8,091 nucleotides of DNA, taken from positions 1-8,091 of the forward strand of contig JAEZKI010000218.1 of the NCBI GenBank assembly GCA_023415525.1, read 5' to 3'. Position 1 is the stretch's first letter. Every line of letters begins with the position of its first letter. The position numbers were made by a program, and so were the translations under genes. Positions 1 to 7,648 of this stretch are shown here, one piece after another. This DNA comes from Bacillota bacterium. GTDB lineage: Bacteria; Bacillota; Clostridia; Lachnospirales; Cellulosilyticaceae. Under the pieces are notes generated by a model. It did not search any database, was not told the origin of the DNA, and was given only the letters and a program-made list of their open reading frames with translations.

Positions 1-471
1 CTCAATTCCTAAAGTCTGATCGCTCCACAAAATACCTCCCTCATATTCTGCTCTATAAAAATGGGTGCACTTATAGTTAAAAATGACTTTATCTGATAAG
101 ACTAAAAAGCCATGAGCAAACCCCTCTGGAATATAAAGCTGCATCTTATTCTCCTCGGATAAAATAAAGCCTTCCCACTTACCAAAAGTAGGTGAATCTT
201 TTCTAAGGTCCACGGCTACATCAAATAATTCTCCCTTCACAACTCTTACCAGCTTTCCTTGTGGCTTGATGCGTTGGAAATGAAGACCTCTTAATACATT
301 TTTTCTTGAGCAGGACTCATTATCTTGAACAAAGTCTACTTTTATTCCAGCTTCCTCAAAGGCTTTTTTATTATAACTTTCTAAAAAATAACCCCTTGTA
401 TCCTCAAATACTTGGGTTTTTATCTGAAATAAATCAGGTAGTGTTGTTGAAATAAACTGGAATTTTGCCAT
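1..471 (-). CDS. rfbC: dTDP-4-dehydrorhamnose 3,5-epimerase, 3' end beyond window
   Basis: RmlC/RfbC is a cytoplasmic cupin-fold enzyme that epimerises C3 and C5 of dTDP-4-dehydro-6-deoxy-D-glucose, the third step to dTDP-L-rhamnose. The reverse strand from 471 reads 157 in-frame codons with no stop up to base 1; the family is usually about 180-190 residues, so roughly 25-30 C-terminal residues are missing. Visible signatures are VLRGLHFQ (59-66) with catalytic-type His64, KLVRVVKGELFDVAVDLR (73-90), SPTFG (93-97), IPEGFAHGF (114-122), and Tyr133 in the YKCT..Y segment, the expected catalytic tyrosine. The final conserved Asp region is cut off. The ATG directly follows the rfbA stop codon (TAA-ATG, no gap), and its ribosome binding site (AGGGGAG) lies inside the end of rfbA, which implies translational coupling. 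Family assignment is firm. The end sugar, rhamnose or another dTDP-L-6-deoxysugar, depends on genes outside the window. Confidence 0.95.
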   Translation of the reverse strand, partial: MAKFQFISTTLPDLFQIKTQVFEDTRGYFLESYNKKAFEEAGIKVDFVQDNESCSRKNVLRGLHFQRIKPQGKLVRVVKGELFDVAVDLRKDSPTFGKWEGFILSEENKMQLYIPEGFAHGFLVLSDKVIFNYKCTHFYRAEYEGGILWSDQTLGIE

Positions 472-1344
472 TTATCTCTCCCCTTCTACTAAGTTTCTAA
501 GATACTCCCCATACTTCGTCTTATTCATGGTGTCTGCAAGCTTTAGAAGCTGCTTCTTATCAATAAATCCCTTTCTATAGGCTACCTCTTCTATGCAGCC
601 AATGGCTATCCCCTGTCGTTTTTGAGTTGTCTCCACAAAATTAGCTGCTTCAAGGAGTGCTTCAGGTGTCCCTGTATCTAACCATATCGTATCTCCATCT
701 AATAATTTCACCTTTAAACTACCTCGTTCAAGGTAAGTCTTATTTACATCTGTAATCTCTAGTTCTCCTCTTAATGATGGTTTTAACGCTTTTGCAATAA
801 AACTAACATCACTGGGGTAAAAATAAAGACCTGGAACTGCATAAGAAGATTTAGGACACTTCGGTTTTTCCTCTAAGGTGATTACTTTCCCTTCATCATT
901 AAAGGTGACCACACCAAAGTTCTCTGGATTTTGTACTTTGTACGCAAATAGTAAGGCTTTTCCTTCCTGCTGTACTACTTTCTCTAAATTTTTTTCAAAC
1001 TCTTGACCATAAAATACATTATCTCCTAGTATTAAGCAGACGTGTTCCTTTCCTATAAAAGTTTCCCCAATTATAAAGGCTTCTGCAATCCCCCTAGGAC
1101 TAGCCTGCATGGCATAGCTTAGGGAAAGTCCATAACGCCTGCCATCTCCTAGTAAATTTTTAAACCCTTTTAAATCCCGTTTAGAGGATATGATTAAGAT
1201 TTCTCTTATTCTTGCCTGCATCAACGTAGATAGTGGATAATAAATCATGGGTTTATCATAAATAGGTAGAATTTGCTTAGACAAACTTTGAGTTAAGGGG
1301 AGTAGTCTACTCCCCATTCCTCCTGCCAGTAAAATCCCTTTCAT
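472..1344 (-). CDS. rfbA: Glucose-1-phosphate thymidylyltransferase
   Basis: RmlA/RfbA joins glucose-1-phosphate and dTTP to give dTDP-glucose and pyrophosphate, the entry step of dTDP-rhamnose and other dTDP-sugar pathways. The 290 residues match the usual full length. Motifs in order: nucleotide-binding loop LAGGMGSRLLPLT (6-18), SKQILPIYDKPMIYYPLS (22-39), Gln80 in the QASP segment, LGDN with metal-binding Asp108 (106-109), EEKP (158-161), PGLYFY (171-176), ELEITDVN (194-201) and WLDTGT (221-226). The short length and the C-terminal helical tail fit the RmlA1 type rather than the longer two-domain versions. Two positions differ from the consensus: Ser12 replaces the usual Thr of GTR, and Glu88 replaces the usual Gln of LAQAF. 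The start has a GAGGGGG ribosome binding site upstream. The gene follows the double glycosyltransferase by 19 bp and abuts rfbC, so it belongs to the operon. Confidence 0.95.
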   Translation of the reverse strand: MKGILLAGGMGSRLLPLTQSLSKQILPIYDKPMIYYPLSTLMQARIREILIISSKRDLKGFKNLLGDGRRYGLSLSYAMQASPRGIAEAFIIGETFIGKEHVCLILGDNVFYGQEFEKNLEKVVQQEGKALLFAYKVQNPENFGVVTFNDEGKVITLEEKPKCPKSSYAVPGLYFYPSDVSFIAKALKPSLRGELEITDVNKTYLERGSLKVKLLDGDTIWLDTGTPEALLEAANFVETTQKRQGIAIGCIEEVAYRKGFIDKKQLLKLADTMNKTKYGEYLRNLVEGER

Positions 1345-1363
1345 TGTCCGTCCCCCTCTTTAA

Positions 1364-3583
1364 CTACAAATAATCTTTAAATACTTCTTGGAAAGTATCG
1401 GCTCCAGCTTGAGGAGAAAATTTTTGACTTACCTCATTATAGGCGTTCTCTGCAATACTCTCTCGTAGGCCTTGATCCATAATAAGCCTCTCTATCTGTT
1501 GTATCCAGGCTCCTTGTGTTGTATCTGCTAATAATCCATTTACCCCTGGATTGATAATATATCTATAAAGAGGGATATCTGAATAAACCGTAGCAATCCC
1601 AAACCGACTATACTCCAAAAATTTGTTGTAATACTTACAATTATAGAAGAGTGTATTGGGTAAAAAAGCAAGGCCTATATTCCATCTTCTTTTCTCCATT
1701 AACCTCTCATAGTTTTCATAATCCGTATAATGATAAAGAACAGCCTCAACTTCTGTAGCAAAAGAGCAGGGGGGACCACAGATTTCAAATTGAATAATCT
1801 CTTTATATTTTTTATACAGCGCTAAAAACATTTCTTTCTTTTCTTCTAAAAAAGGGGCATAGTCAAGGCCACCTGCAAAACCAATAAGAATTTTTTCTCT
1901 TTTCTCAATGCCATTACGCTTTTTGGGGATACCTACCGTAGGATGTAAGGTATAGATAGTGCTATTGTACTTCTCTTTGCACACTTCCCCTAACCATGGG
2001 CTACAAGTGATGGTGGCCGAACTGTTTTTAATATAGTAAGCCATTAATTCCTTTTTGGCCTGATCATAATAACTATGAGCAATCACGTTTTCTGGAATAG
2101 CAAATAATGCATCATCTACATAGTAAAGGCAAGCTTTTTTCTGAGCTAAGGTTTTTTCAAAGGCTTCCTTCATCTCCTCTTCCGCTAATCTAACAAACAT
2201 CACTGCATCTGCCCAATCTACTTCTTGCAGAGCATTGCGATGATTGGCTAACTTAAACTCTAGTTTACCTTGCTTCTTTAATTCTTCTAATGTATTAACA
2301 AGCCCTACTTTTAAACTGGAATTGAATAAATTTTTTACAACAATAAGCCATTTCTTTGGTTGCTTTTTTTGAAGTTGACCTTCTACTGTTTCCTCTTTAC
2401 AAGCCTTAGCTGGCAGCTTAGCTACTTCTTTTAAAAATTCAATCCATACCTTCATCACTTGTGCGAGATCATATTTTTCTTCCCAACGCTTTCTCCCCTC
2501 TATTCCCATTTTTCTAAGAAGCTGTGGTTCCGCAATAAACCTTTCTAGCTTTTCGGCTAACTCCCTTGAAGCGTTGGATTCTATTAATAATCCTGTCACC
2601 CCATCTACAATAATTTCTTCAGGTCCCCCACATTTAGTACTTATGACAGGACGATAATGAGACATAGCTTCTATCACAGTTGCTCCAAAAGTCTCTAGTT
2701 TTGAAGTCACTAATACCACCTGGCAACTCTCTATAAGTTTGTCAATGTTCTCCTCATAAGGGTGAATAATAATACAAGTTTCTAGTTCTTGCTTAAGAAT
2801 TTCACTCTCCATCCAATTTTTATAGGTGTTATCCCCATGAACACCATAGATGTGAAATACAACCTTCTTCTCTTTTTTCTTGAGCCAATTAGCTGTATCT
2901 AGTAATATCCCTTGATTTTTATTGGCTTCTAATCCTGACAGCACAAGAACCTCTAGAGGCCCCTCCCTTTCTTCTAGCGGTTGAACCTCTCCATCTTGCA
3001 AATAACCTAAAGGAATGACTGTATATCTTAAATCTGAACGATGATCTAGCCCCCAAAGCTTTGCTGTAAAGGCTGATTGTGTTACTACAAAATCCGCTTG
3101 CTCTAACACTTGCTTTTCAATAGCTCTAAGTTGGCTAAATTTCTGATAGTCTTTAGGAAAATCTACAGGATTTAAAATACCTCTTATATAAATAACATAT
3201 TTAATCCCCAAACTTCTTGCTACAAAAGCCACTTCCGTAACTAAGGTACAATTAGATACTAAAACATCCAATTGGATGCTCTGACAAAACGTCTTAAGCG
3301 TCTCTATATTCTTTTGAAAAACCTTCCACTTATCTTTCTTGATTTCATCACTGATACTGGTAAAATATAAGGCATTGCAAATGGGTACATTGTAGTACTC
3401 TACATTGTTTGCTTTAAAAATATCATAAATAGGGTCATTCTTATCGTACTCAGGAAAAATGGCTATAAATCGAATATCCTGTTCCTTTCTTATCTTACTT
3501 AAATAAACCATATACTCTACATACTTTTTATTTGGTCCCCTTTTATTAGAACTCGTATAATTGACCCAACCAACAGTTAACAT
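1364..3583 (-). CDS. Two-domain glycosyltransferase: GT4-type half plus CgeB-like GT-B half
   Basis: This 739-residue protein contains two glycosyltransferase units. Residues about 1-390 are a GT4-type GT-B enzyme: a Rossmann-like start (VGWVNYTSS), the donor-half opening VLVLSGLEANKNQG (212-225), the E-x7-E motif ETFGATVIE (Glu297 and Glu305), then CGGPEEII (318-325) and DGVTGLLI (327-334). After a Lys/Glu/Gln-rich linker (about 391-410), residues 411-739 form a second GT-B unit with YYVDDALF (487-494), GFAGGLDY (568-575), YYNKFLEY (651-658) and GVNGLLA (680-686). This half resembles the CgeB/Glyco_trans_1 type and is closely related to the whole neighbouring protein encoded at 3605-4612. 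No signal peptide or membrane segment is visible, so it should act in the cytoplasm or at the inner membrane face. The start follows an unusually long purine-rich ribosome binding site. Two activities suggest addition of two successive sugars; donors and acceptors cannot be read from the sequence. Confidence 0.85.
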   Translation of the reverse strand: MLTVGWVNYTSSNKRGPNKKYVEYMVYLSKIRKEQDIRFIAIFPEYDKNDPIYDIFKANNVEYYNVPICNALYFTSISDEIKKDKWKVFQKNIETLKTFCQSIQLDVLVSNCTLVTEVAFVARSLGIKYVIYIRGILNPVDFPKDYQKFSQLRAIEKQVLEQADFVVTQSAFTAKLWGLDHRSDLRYTVIPLGYLQDGEVQPLEEREGPLEVLVLSGLEANKNQGILLDTANWLKKKEKKVVFHIYGVHGDNTYKNWMESEILKQELETCIIIHPYEENIDKLIESCQVVLVTSKLETFGATVIEAMSHYRPVISTKCGGPEEIIVDGVTGLLIESNASRELAEKLERFIAEPQLLRKMGIEGRKRWEEKYDLAQVMKVWIEFLKEVAKLPAKACKEETVEGQLQKKQPKKWLIVVKNLFNSSLKVGLVNTLEELKKQGKLEFKLANHRNALQEVDWADAVMFVRLAEEEMKEAFEKTLAQKKACLYYVDDALFAIPENVIAHSYYDQAKKELMAYYIKNSSATITCSPWLGEVCKEKYNSTIYTLHPTVGIPKKRNGIEKREKILIGFAGGLDYAPFLEEKKEMFLALYKKYKEIIQFEICGPPCSFATEVEAVLYHYTDYENYERLMEKRRWNIGLAFLPNTLFYNCKYYNKFLEYSRFGIATVYSDIPLYRYIINPGVNGLLADTTQGAWIQQIERLIMDQGLRESIAENAYNEVSQKFSPQAGADTFQEVFKDYL
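1505..1894 (-). repeat. Diverged duplicate block, copy A (inside the double glycosyltransferase)
   Basis: This block encodes residues 564-693 of the double glycosyltransferase and aligns without a gap to residues 158-287 of the protein encoded at 3605-4612. By hand count about 71 of 130 residues are identical, a little over half. The DNA is still recognisably related: for example TCTATAAAGAGG occurs at 1562-1573 and at 3809-3820 in exact register, and GAATAAAC follows shortly after in both copies. I infer an old local duplication of the glycosyltransferase module rather than a recent perfect repeat. Confidence 0.7.
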
Positions 3584-3586
3584 AGG

Positions 3587-3600
3587 CCCCTCCTCTCCTC
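3587..3600 (-). promoter_or_regulatory. Extended purine-rich ribosome binding site of the double glycosyltransferase
   Basis: The mRNA-sense sequence GAGGAGAGGAGGGG sits 3 bases before the ATG at 3583. It offers several overlapping anti-Shine-Dalgarno matches (GAGGAG, GGAGAGG, GGAGGGG) at different distances from the start, and it fixes the start codon. It fills most of the 21-bp gap after the upstream gene. Confidence 0.75.
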
Positions 3601-3604
3601 TACT

Positions 3605-4612
3605 CTATAGAAGGCCAAAGACTTCAAATAGTTTCTCAAAATCTCTTGCACCCCTACTCGCTAAAAATTGTTCTTGAAGTGCATCATAACTCTTTAAGGT
3701 GATTTGTTTTCTTAACTCCTCTTTTATAATTAACTTCTCTAATTGGTTATACCAGTCCTCTTCTGTATTTTGAGCTAATAAACCATTTACTCCCTCAGTA
3801 ATGACTCGTCTATAAAGAGGAATATTTGAATAAACCCCTGTTATTTTAAAACGGGCATATTCTAGGTATTTATTATAATATTTTAGGTTGTTAAAGGGGA
3901 TATCTTCTAAAAAGGCAATTCCTATATCCCATTGTCTACGTTGTAAAATTCTTTCATAAAGTTCATAGTATGTGGGTGGATAGTAGATGGCATCTATTGC
4001 GTCAACATAGCTTACAGCTGGCCCAAATATTTCAAACTCTATTTTTCCCTTATACTTTTTATATAGTTCGATGAAGGGTGTCTTTAACTGTTCCAAGGAG
4101 TCTTTATAGTCAATATTTCCTGCAAAGCCAATAGTAAGTTTACCTTGTTTATCTCTTTTAATAGCAGGTTCCGGGATTTCAATAGTCGGCTTAATGACGA
4201 AACAATTCCTCTTAAAACGTTTTTCATAAGCTTGTTTTAACCATTCATTACAGGTGATAACTGCTGTGGCCTTGGCAATAAATTGTTCCAAGGCCTCTTG
4301 TGTTTCCGCGGCTCTATAATAATTTGCACCTGCAATATGCTGGGGCATATCAAAAAGCTGATCATCCAGATAGTAAAACACTTGTTTGTGTAACTTTAAA
4401 GCACATTCCATTAGAGGAAGTAGCTTACCATCTACCACTCTAGAAAACAAAAGGCAATCTACTCCCTGTATCATTTCTTCTTTAACTGTTAGTCCTTGTA
4501 TACTGTAGATACATTTACCTTCAACTTGTAACTGATTTAAACTATGTCGGAGTCCTACTAACGTACTTGGACCCTCTGGATATTTCGCAATGATGAGAAT
4601 CTTAACTGCCAT
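3605..4612 (-). CDS. Single-module GT-B glycosyltransferase (CgeB-like)
   Basis: This 335-residue protein appears to be a complete stand-alone copy of the GT-B module found at the C-terminus of its two neighbours. Residues 1-60 give a Rossmann-like start (VKILIIAKYPEG). YYLDDQLF (80-87) is the shared aromatic-Asp-Asp signature, followed by ITCNEWL (119-125). The donor-binding half begins at IGFAGNIDY (161-169), with YYNKYLEY (245-252), SNIPLYR (262-268) and EGVNGLLA (273-280), the typical end-of-fold segment of GT4/Glyco_trans_1 proteins. There is no E-x7-E motif of the classical GT4 kind. It is shorter than most two-half GT-B enzymes but has both halves. It starts 5 bp after the fusion glycosyltransferase stop, with its ribosome binding site (AAAGGAGGAG) overlapping the end of that gene. 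Glycosyltransferase class is well supported; the sugar donor and acceptor are unknown. No signal peptide or membrane helix is visible. Confidence 0.82.
   Translation of the reverse strand: MAVKILIIAKYPEGPSTLVGLRHSLNQLQVEGKCIYSIQGLTVKEEMIQGVDCLLFSRVVDGKLLPLMECALKLHKQVFYYLDDQLFDMPQHIAGANYYRAAETQEALEQFIAKATAVITCNEWLKQAYEKRFKRNCFVIKPTIEIPEPAIKRDKQGKLTIGFAGNIDYKDSLEQLKTPFIELYKKYKGKIEFEIFGPAVSYVDAIDAIYYPPTYYELYERILQRRQWDIGIAFLEDIPFNNLKYYNKYLEYARFKITGVYSNIPLYRRVITEGVNGLLAQNTEEDWYNQLEKLIIKEELRKQITLKSYDALQEQFLASRGARDFEKLFEVFGLL
3752..4141 (-). repeat. Diverged duplicate block, copy B (inside the single-module glycosyltransferase)
   Basis: This is the partner of the block at 1505-1894, offset by exactly 2247 bp, and encodes residues 158-287 of the single-module glycosyltransferase. 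The two blocks are equal in length (390 bp), align without gaps at protein level and retain short identical DNA words in register. The homology continues less strongly towards the N-terminus through the YY-x-DD-x-x-F signature. Confidence 0.7.
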
Positions 4613-4617
4613 TTTAC

Positions 4618-6498
4618 TTACTCCTCCTTTAGCTTTCTTTCCAGTACCTTTTCTAAAAAGAGGCGAAAATAAGGGGTCACTACTTTAATATCATAGTTTT
4701 GTTCCACATCCACTCTGGCATTTTTGGCAAGCTCTTCTCGTAAATGGGGTTCCATAATAAGCTTTTTAAGAGCTTCATACCAGTCCTCCTCCTTATTTTC
4801 AATGAGCAAGCCGGTTTTACCTGATTTGACGACTTGGCGCATAAGTGCTGTTGTAGCATAGATGCCTGCTGCTCCTACAGCTGCTGCATCAAAATATTTA
4901 CAAGGGCATTTGCTATTGGTATACCGTGTTTCATCTAAGGGGCTAATCATAATATCATATCGCCAATTACTGACCTCCTTAGCATATTCCCTATAATTAG
5001 GTGAATAAGGGGTCTCTACAATTCGTTCCTTAAAAGGTTCAAATTCGCTGGGTAAAGAAATACCTTTAAAATAGAGCCAAACCTCTGGATATTCACTCAT
5101 TATCCGATAAAGTGCTTTGAAAGCTGCTGGGAAATGCTGAAGCTTGGAGGTGCTTCCTGTAAAACCTATACGAATCTTTGAATCACCTTGTACTTTCTCT
5201 GGCCTATAAAAATGTGCTAAGTTCACATTAGGAGGCAGTTTAAAGACATTATGATTATATCTTTTGGTATCTTGATACAAAAGATCATTATAAGTGATCA
5301 CATAGTCTACCGTTGTCAGTAACAACATAAATATCTTGTAGTAAATCGTATCCTTGCCTAGCTGTGAAGCTAATTGAGGATAGGTTTCTGTGGCATAGAA
5401 CCAGTTATCATCTATAATATAAACCGTTTTAATTTTTTTCTTATAACAATATTTAGCTAGCTCTAATGCTTCGTTTGTTCGGCTTCGAATAAAAAAGAGG
5501 ACATCATAACCTTCTAGTTCCTCTGGCAACGTTTGATTCTCGATAAAATGCCGCCAAGTTATAAGCATTGTCTTCTCTAATTCTTCTAAATAGTTTAATA
5601 CCTCTATTTGTACTTGGGCATTTTCTAGAAGCCCTGAAATAATTCCCACTTTAATCCCTTTTGTGTCTTCAAAGTTTATTTGAGACAGGTGGGTTGTTTT
5701 ATCCACCATTTCTTCAGGTTTCAAGCCATTTAACTCCTTATTGACCTTATTGATAAAACCACGAACTAACTCATCCCATGAGTAATGAAAATCATAGCCA
5801 TAATCAATATCTTGGAGACGTTTTTCCAATAGCATATAGCTTCCTAATAAACTCTCTGATCGGTAATTATGAAACAAGCGTAACATAAATTCCCAGTCTG
5901 CTATTCTAGCAAACTCCCTATCCTCACAAAAGCCTCCTAATTCCCGAATGACCTGTGACTTAATAAGCATATAGTTGAGTGGCATAGAGGGAATAAAAGA
6001 AAGAAAATGAAGGGATAGATTTTTTTCTCCTACTAAGAGACTTTGAAGGGATCCATTTGCCATAGGAATCTTATAAATGGCGCGACTATAGGCACAGTCT
6101 ACTCCCCCTGCCTTAATCATTCTTACAAGATGAACGGATGTATCTAAAAACCATTTAGCTCCTGTCCAAGTAAAGGCAATAAGCTGTCCTACTGCTATTT
6201 TAAAGCCTTCATTCCATAAGGCCCCAGGGCCTTTGAAATCCTCTCCACCTTCTACTACCACAAGCCTTGTGTCTCTTGGTAAAGTAACATGCTCTAGAAT
6301 AGGCAAGCTCTCTAACTTAAGACCATCTAATAGGATAATAATTTCAAGAGTTGTAAAGGGGTCTAAATACTGCTGTTTTTGATAGGTGTCTATGGTTAAT
6401 AATAGCTCATCCTCTTCTAAACTTTTAGGATGATAAAGTAGAAAAGAAAGAAGCACCTTTTTCTCTGATGTAAGGGGTTGCCTATAAATTCTAAACAT
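4618..6498 (-). CDS. Fusion glycosyltransferase: GT2-like N-terminal half plus GT-B C-terminal half
   Basis: Residues about 12-230 of this 626-residue protein have the GT2 (GT-A fold) layout: VLLSFLLYHP (15-24), LEIIILLDG (51-59), VVVEGGED (80-87), GPGALWNEGFKIAVGQLIAF (90-109), ELGGF (186-190) and ADWEFMLRLF (200-209), where Asp201 would be the usual acceptor-activating Asp. The place where a DXD/DDD metal site normally follows LIAF reads TWTGAKW (110-116), with no Asp, so donor binding is either altered or lost. Residues about 282-620 form a GT-B module related to the two downstream glycosyltransferases: VYIIDDNWF (359-367), IRIGFTGS (442-449), NSKCPCKYFDAAA (528-540) and SGKTGLLI (559-566). 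No membrane segment is seen. The ATG overlaps the aminotransferase stop region by 8 bp and has a strong AGGAGGAAG ribosome binding site, so translation is probably coupled. The substrate is unknown. Confidence 0.82.
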   Translation of the reverse strand: MFRIYRQPLTSEKKVLLSFLLYHPKSLEEDELLLTIDTYQKQQYLDPFTTLEIIILLDGLKLESLPILEHVTLPRDTRLVVVEGGEDFKGPGALWNEGFKIAVGQLIAFTWTGAKWFLDTSVHLVRMIKAGGVDCAYSRAIYKIPMANGSLQSLLVGEKNLSLHFLSFIPSMPLNYMLIKSQVIRELGGFCEDREFARIADWEFMLRLFHNYRSESLLGSYMLLEKRLQDIDYGYDFHYSWDELVRGFINKVNKELNGLKPEEMVDKTTHLSQINFEDTKGIKVGIISGLLENAQVQIEVLNYLEELEKTMLITWRHFIENQTLPEELEGYDVLFFIRSRTNEALELAKYCYKKKIKTVYIIDDNWFYATETYPQLASQLGKDTIYYKIFMLLLTTVDYVITYNDLLYQDTKRYNHNVFKLPPNVNLAHFYRPEKVQGDSKIRIGFTGSTSKLQHFPAAFKALYRIMSEYPEVWLYFKGISLPSEFEPFKERIVETPYSPNYREYAKEVSNWRYDIMISPLDETRYTNSKCPCKYFDAAAVGAAGIYATTALMRQVVKSGKTGLLIENKEEDWYEALKKLIMEPHLREELAKNARVDVEQNYDIKVVTPYFRLFLEKVLERKLKEE

Positions 6499-7636
6499 GA
6501 CCTTCCTCCTCTAAGGAGTCTATATGCTCTTTTACCACCTTACAAATCTTTTTAACCTCGTCTTCAGTCATACGTAAATGAAGAGGTAAAGAAATAAGAT
6601 GTTCACTAGCCCACTTGGCTTTTATACAACTTCCTTTGGCATAGGCATAAAGACTATATTCTGTATTATCGCGATAATGCACCCCTGGATAAATTTCTTG
6701 TTCATTGAGACGTTTTAACAAAGCATCTCTTTCTGGTACTAATAGCATATAAAGATGTTGAGAAGTTAAGCAACCATCAGGTAGAGGAATGTTTTGAAGC
6801 TGTGCTATTTCCTCTAATTCTTGGTTATACCATTTAGCTAATAGACGTCTATAGGCATTATCCTCTTCTAAATACTTAAGCTGAATTAACGCTATAGCTG
6901 CCATAATGGAATTCCCATGGTATTTATAACCCAAATTCTCCACTTCATAGCACCATCTATAATTTCCTTGATCCCTTGTATAAGTGTCTTTGTCAATACC
7001 AAGCCAACTCAGCTTCCTACACAGGGCATCGGCCTCTCTTTCTTTAAAACAGACAATACCGCTATCTGCCGTTGGCAAGTTTTTGACTGCTTGAAACGAA
7101 TAGACCGCCACATCAGCTTCTCTTCCAGGTGTTTCATCATTAAGTCGTGTGCCCCCCATATGAGCAGCATCTAAAATAAGCTTTAGACCATATTTCTCGC
7201 AAAGCCTAACAATAGCTTCATATTGGCCTGTGCTACCACCTAAACCAACAAATACAACAGCCCTTGTGTGAGGTGTTATTTTACTTTCTACACTTTTAGG
7301 GTCTAGACATAAATACTGATCCACATCCGCAAAAACAACTTTTAGATTTTCATAAGCAATGGCATGATTGGTGGAAACAAAGGTAAGAGGCGTTGAAATA
7401 ATCTCATCTCCTTCTTCCCATCCATTTAACATTTTTAAAACCTTAACAGCTAAATGAAGTCCTGCTGTTGCAGAATTCAAAAAATGGGCATTTTGAAAAC
7501 CTGTATAGGTCTTCCATGCTTCTTCAAAGGCTATTGTTTTAAATCCTATCCCTGTCCATCCCTTTTCTAAGCACTCTCTAATAGCCTCTAGGCATTCTTC
7601 CACATGAAAGGTGGGCATAAAAAGTTGGATTCCCAT
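6491..7636 (-). CDS. DegT/DnrJ/EryC1-family PLP-dependent sugar aminotransferase
   Basis: This family transfers an amino group, normally from glutamate, to a keto group on a nucleotide-linked sugar, using pyridoxal phosphate. From the ATG at 7636 the protein has 381 residues, the usual length. Signatures are GWTGIGFKTIAFEEAW (26-41), NSATAGLHLAVK (54-65), STPLTFVST (81-89), the PLP-ring Asp156 in LILDAAHMGG (153-162), and the Schiff-base Lys185 in SFQAVKNLPTADSGIV (180-195). It also has GYKYHGNS (236-243) and GVHYRDN (318-324). Two usual family segments are altered: the H-x-YGQPADMD-like stretch reads GLGGSTGQYEAI (131-142), and the NDIQAA-like stretch reads NSIMAA. The frame stays open to a GTG at 7738, but that GTG lies in the predicted -10 box and has no ribosome binding site, whereas the 7636 ATG follows AGGGGGGA. 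It is the first gene of the operon. The exact substrate sugar (dTDP- or UDP-linked) is unknown. Confidence 0.9.
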   Translation of the reverse strand: MGIQLFMPTFHVEECLEAIRECLEKGWTGIGFKTIAFEEAWKTYTGFQNAHFLNSATAGLHLAVKVLKMLNGWEEGDEIISTPLTFVSTNHAIAYENLKVVFADVDQYLCLDPKSVESKITPHTRAVVFVGLGGSTGQYEAIVRLCEKYGLKLILDAAHMGGTRLNDETPGREADVAVYSFQAVKNLPTADSGIVCFKEREADALCRKLSWLGIDKDTYTRDQGNYRWCYEVENLGYKYHGNSIMAAIALIQLKYLEEDNAYRRLLAKWYNQELEEIAQLQNIPLPDGCLTSQHLYMLLVPERDALLKRLNEQEIYPGVHYRDNTEYSLYAYAKGSCIKAKWASEHLISLPLHLRMTEDEVKKICKVVKEHIDSLEEEGHV

Positions 7637-7640
7637 AAAA

Positions 7641-7648
7641 TCCCCCCT
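7641..7648 (-). promoter_or_regulatory. Ribosome binding site deciding the aminotransferase start
   Basis: AGGGGGGA in the mRNA sense, 4 bases before the ATG at 7636, pairs with the 16S rRNA tail if G-U pairs are allowed. It supports the shorter 381-residue protein over the 415-residue reading from the GTG at 7738. Confidence 0.75.

Noticed and set aside
3584..4617. Idea that the single-module glycosyltransferase is a broken-off piece of a neighbour by frameshift or stop
   Set aside because: It has its own ATG, a good ribosome binding site, a complete module with start and end segments, and no remnant of missing domains in the short gaps on either side.
6917..7174. Open frame of 85 codons on the plus strand
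   Set aside because: It lies wholly opposite the well-supported aminotransferase gene, has no recognisable protein motif and shows no sign of its own expression signals.
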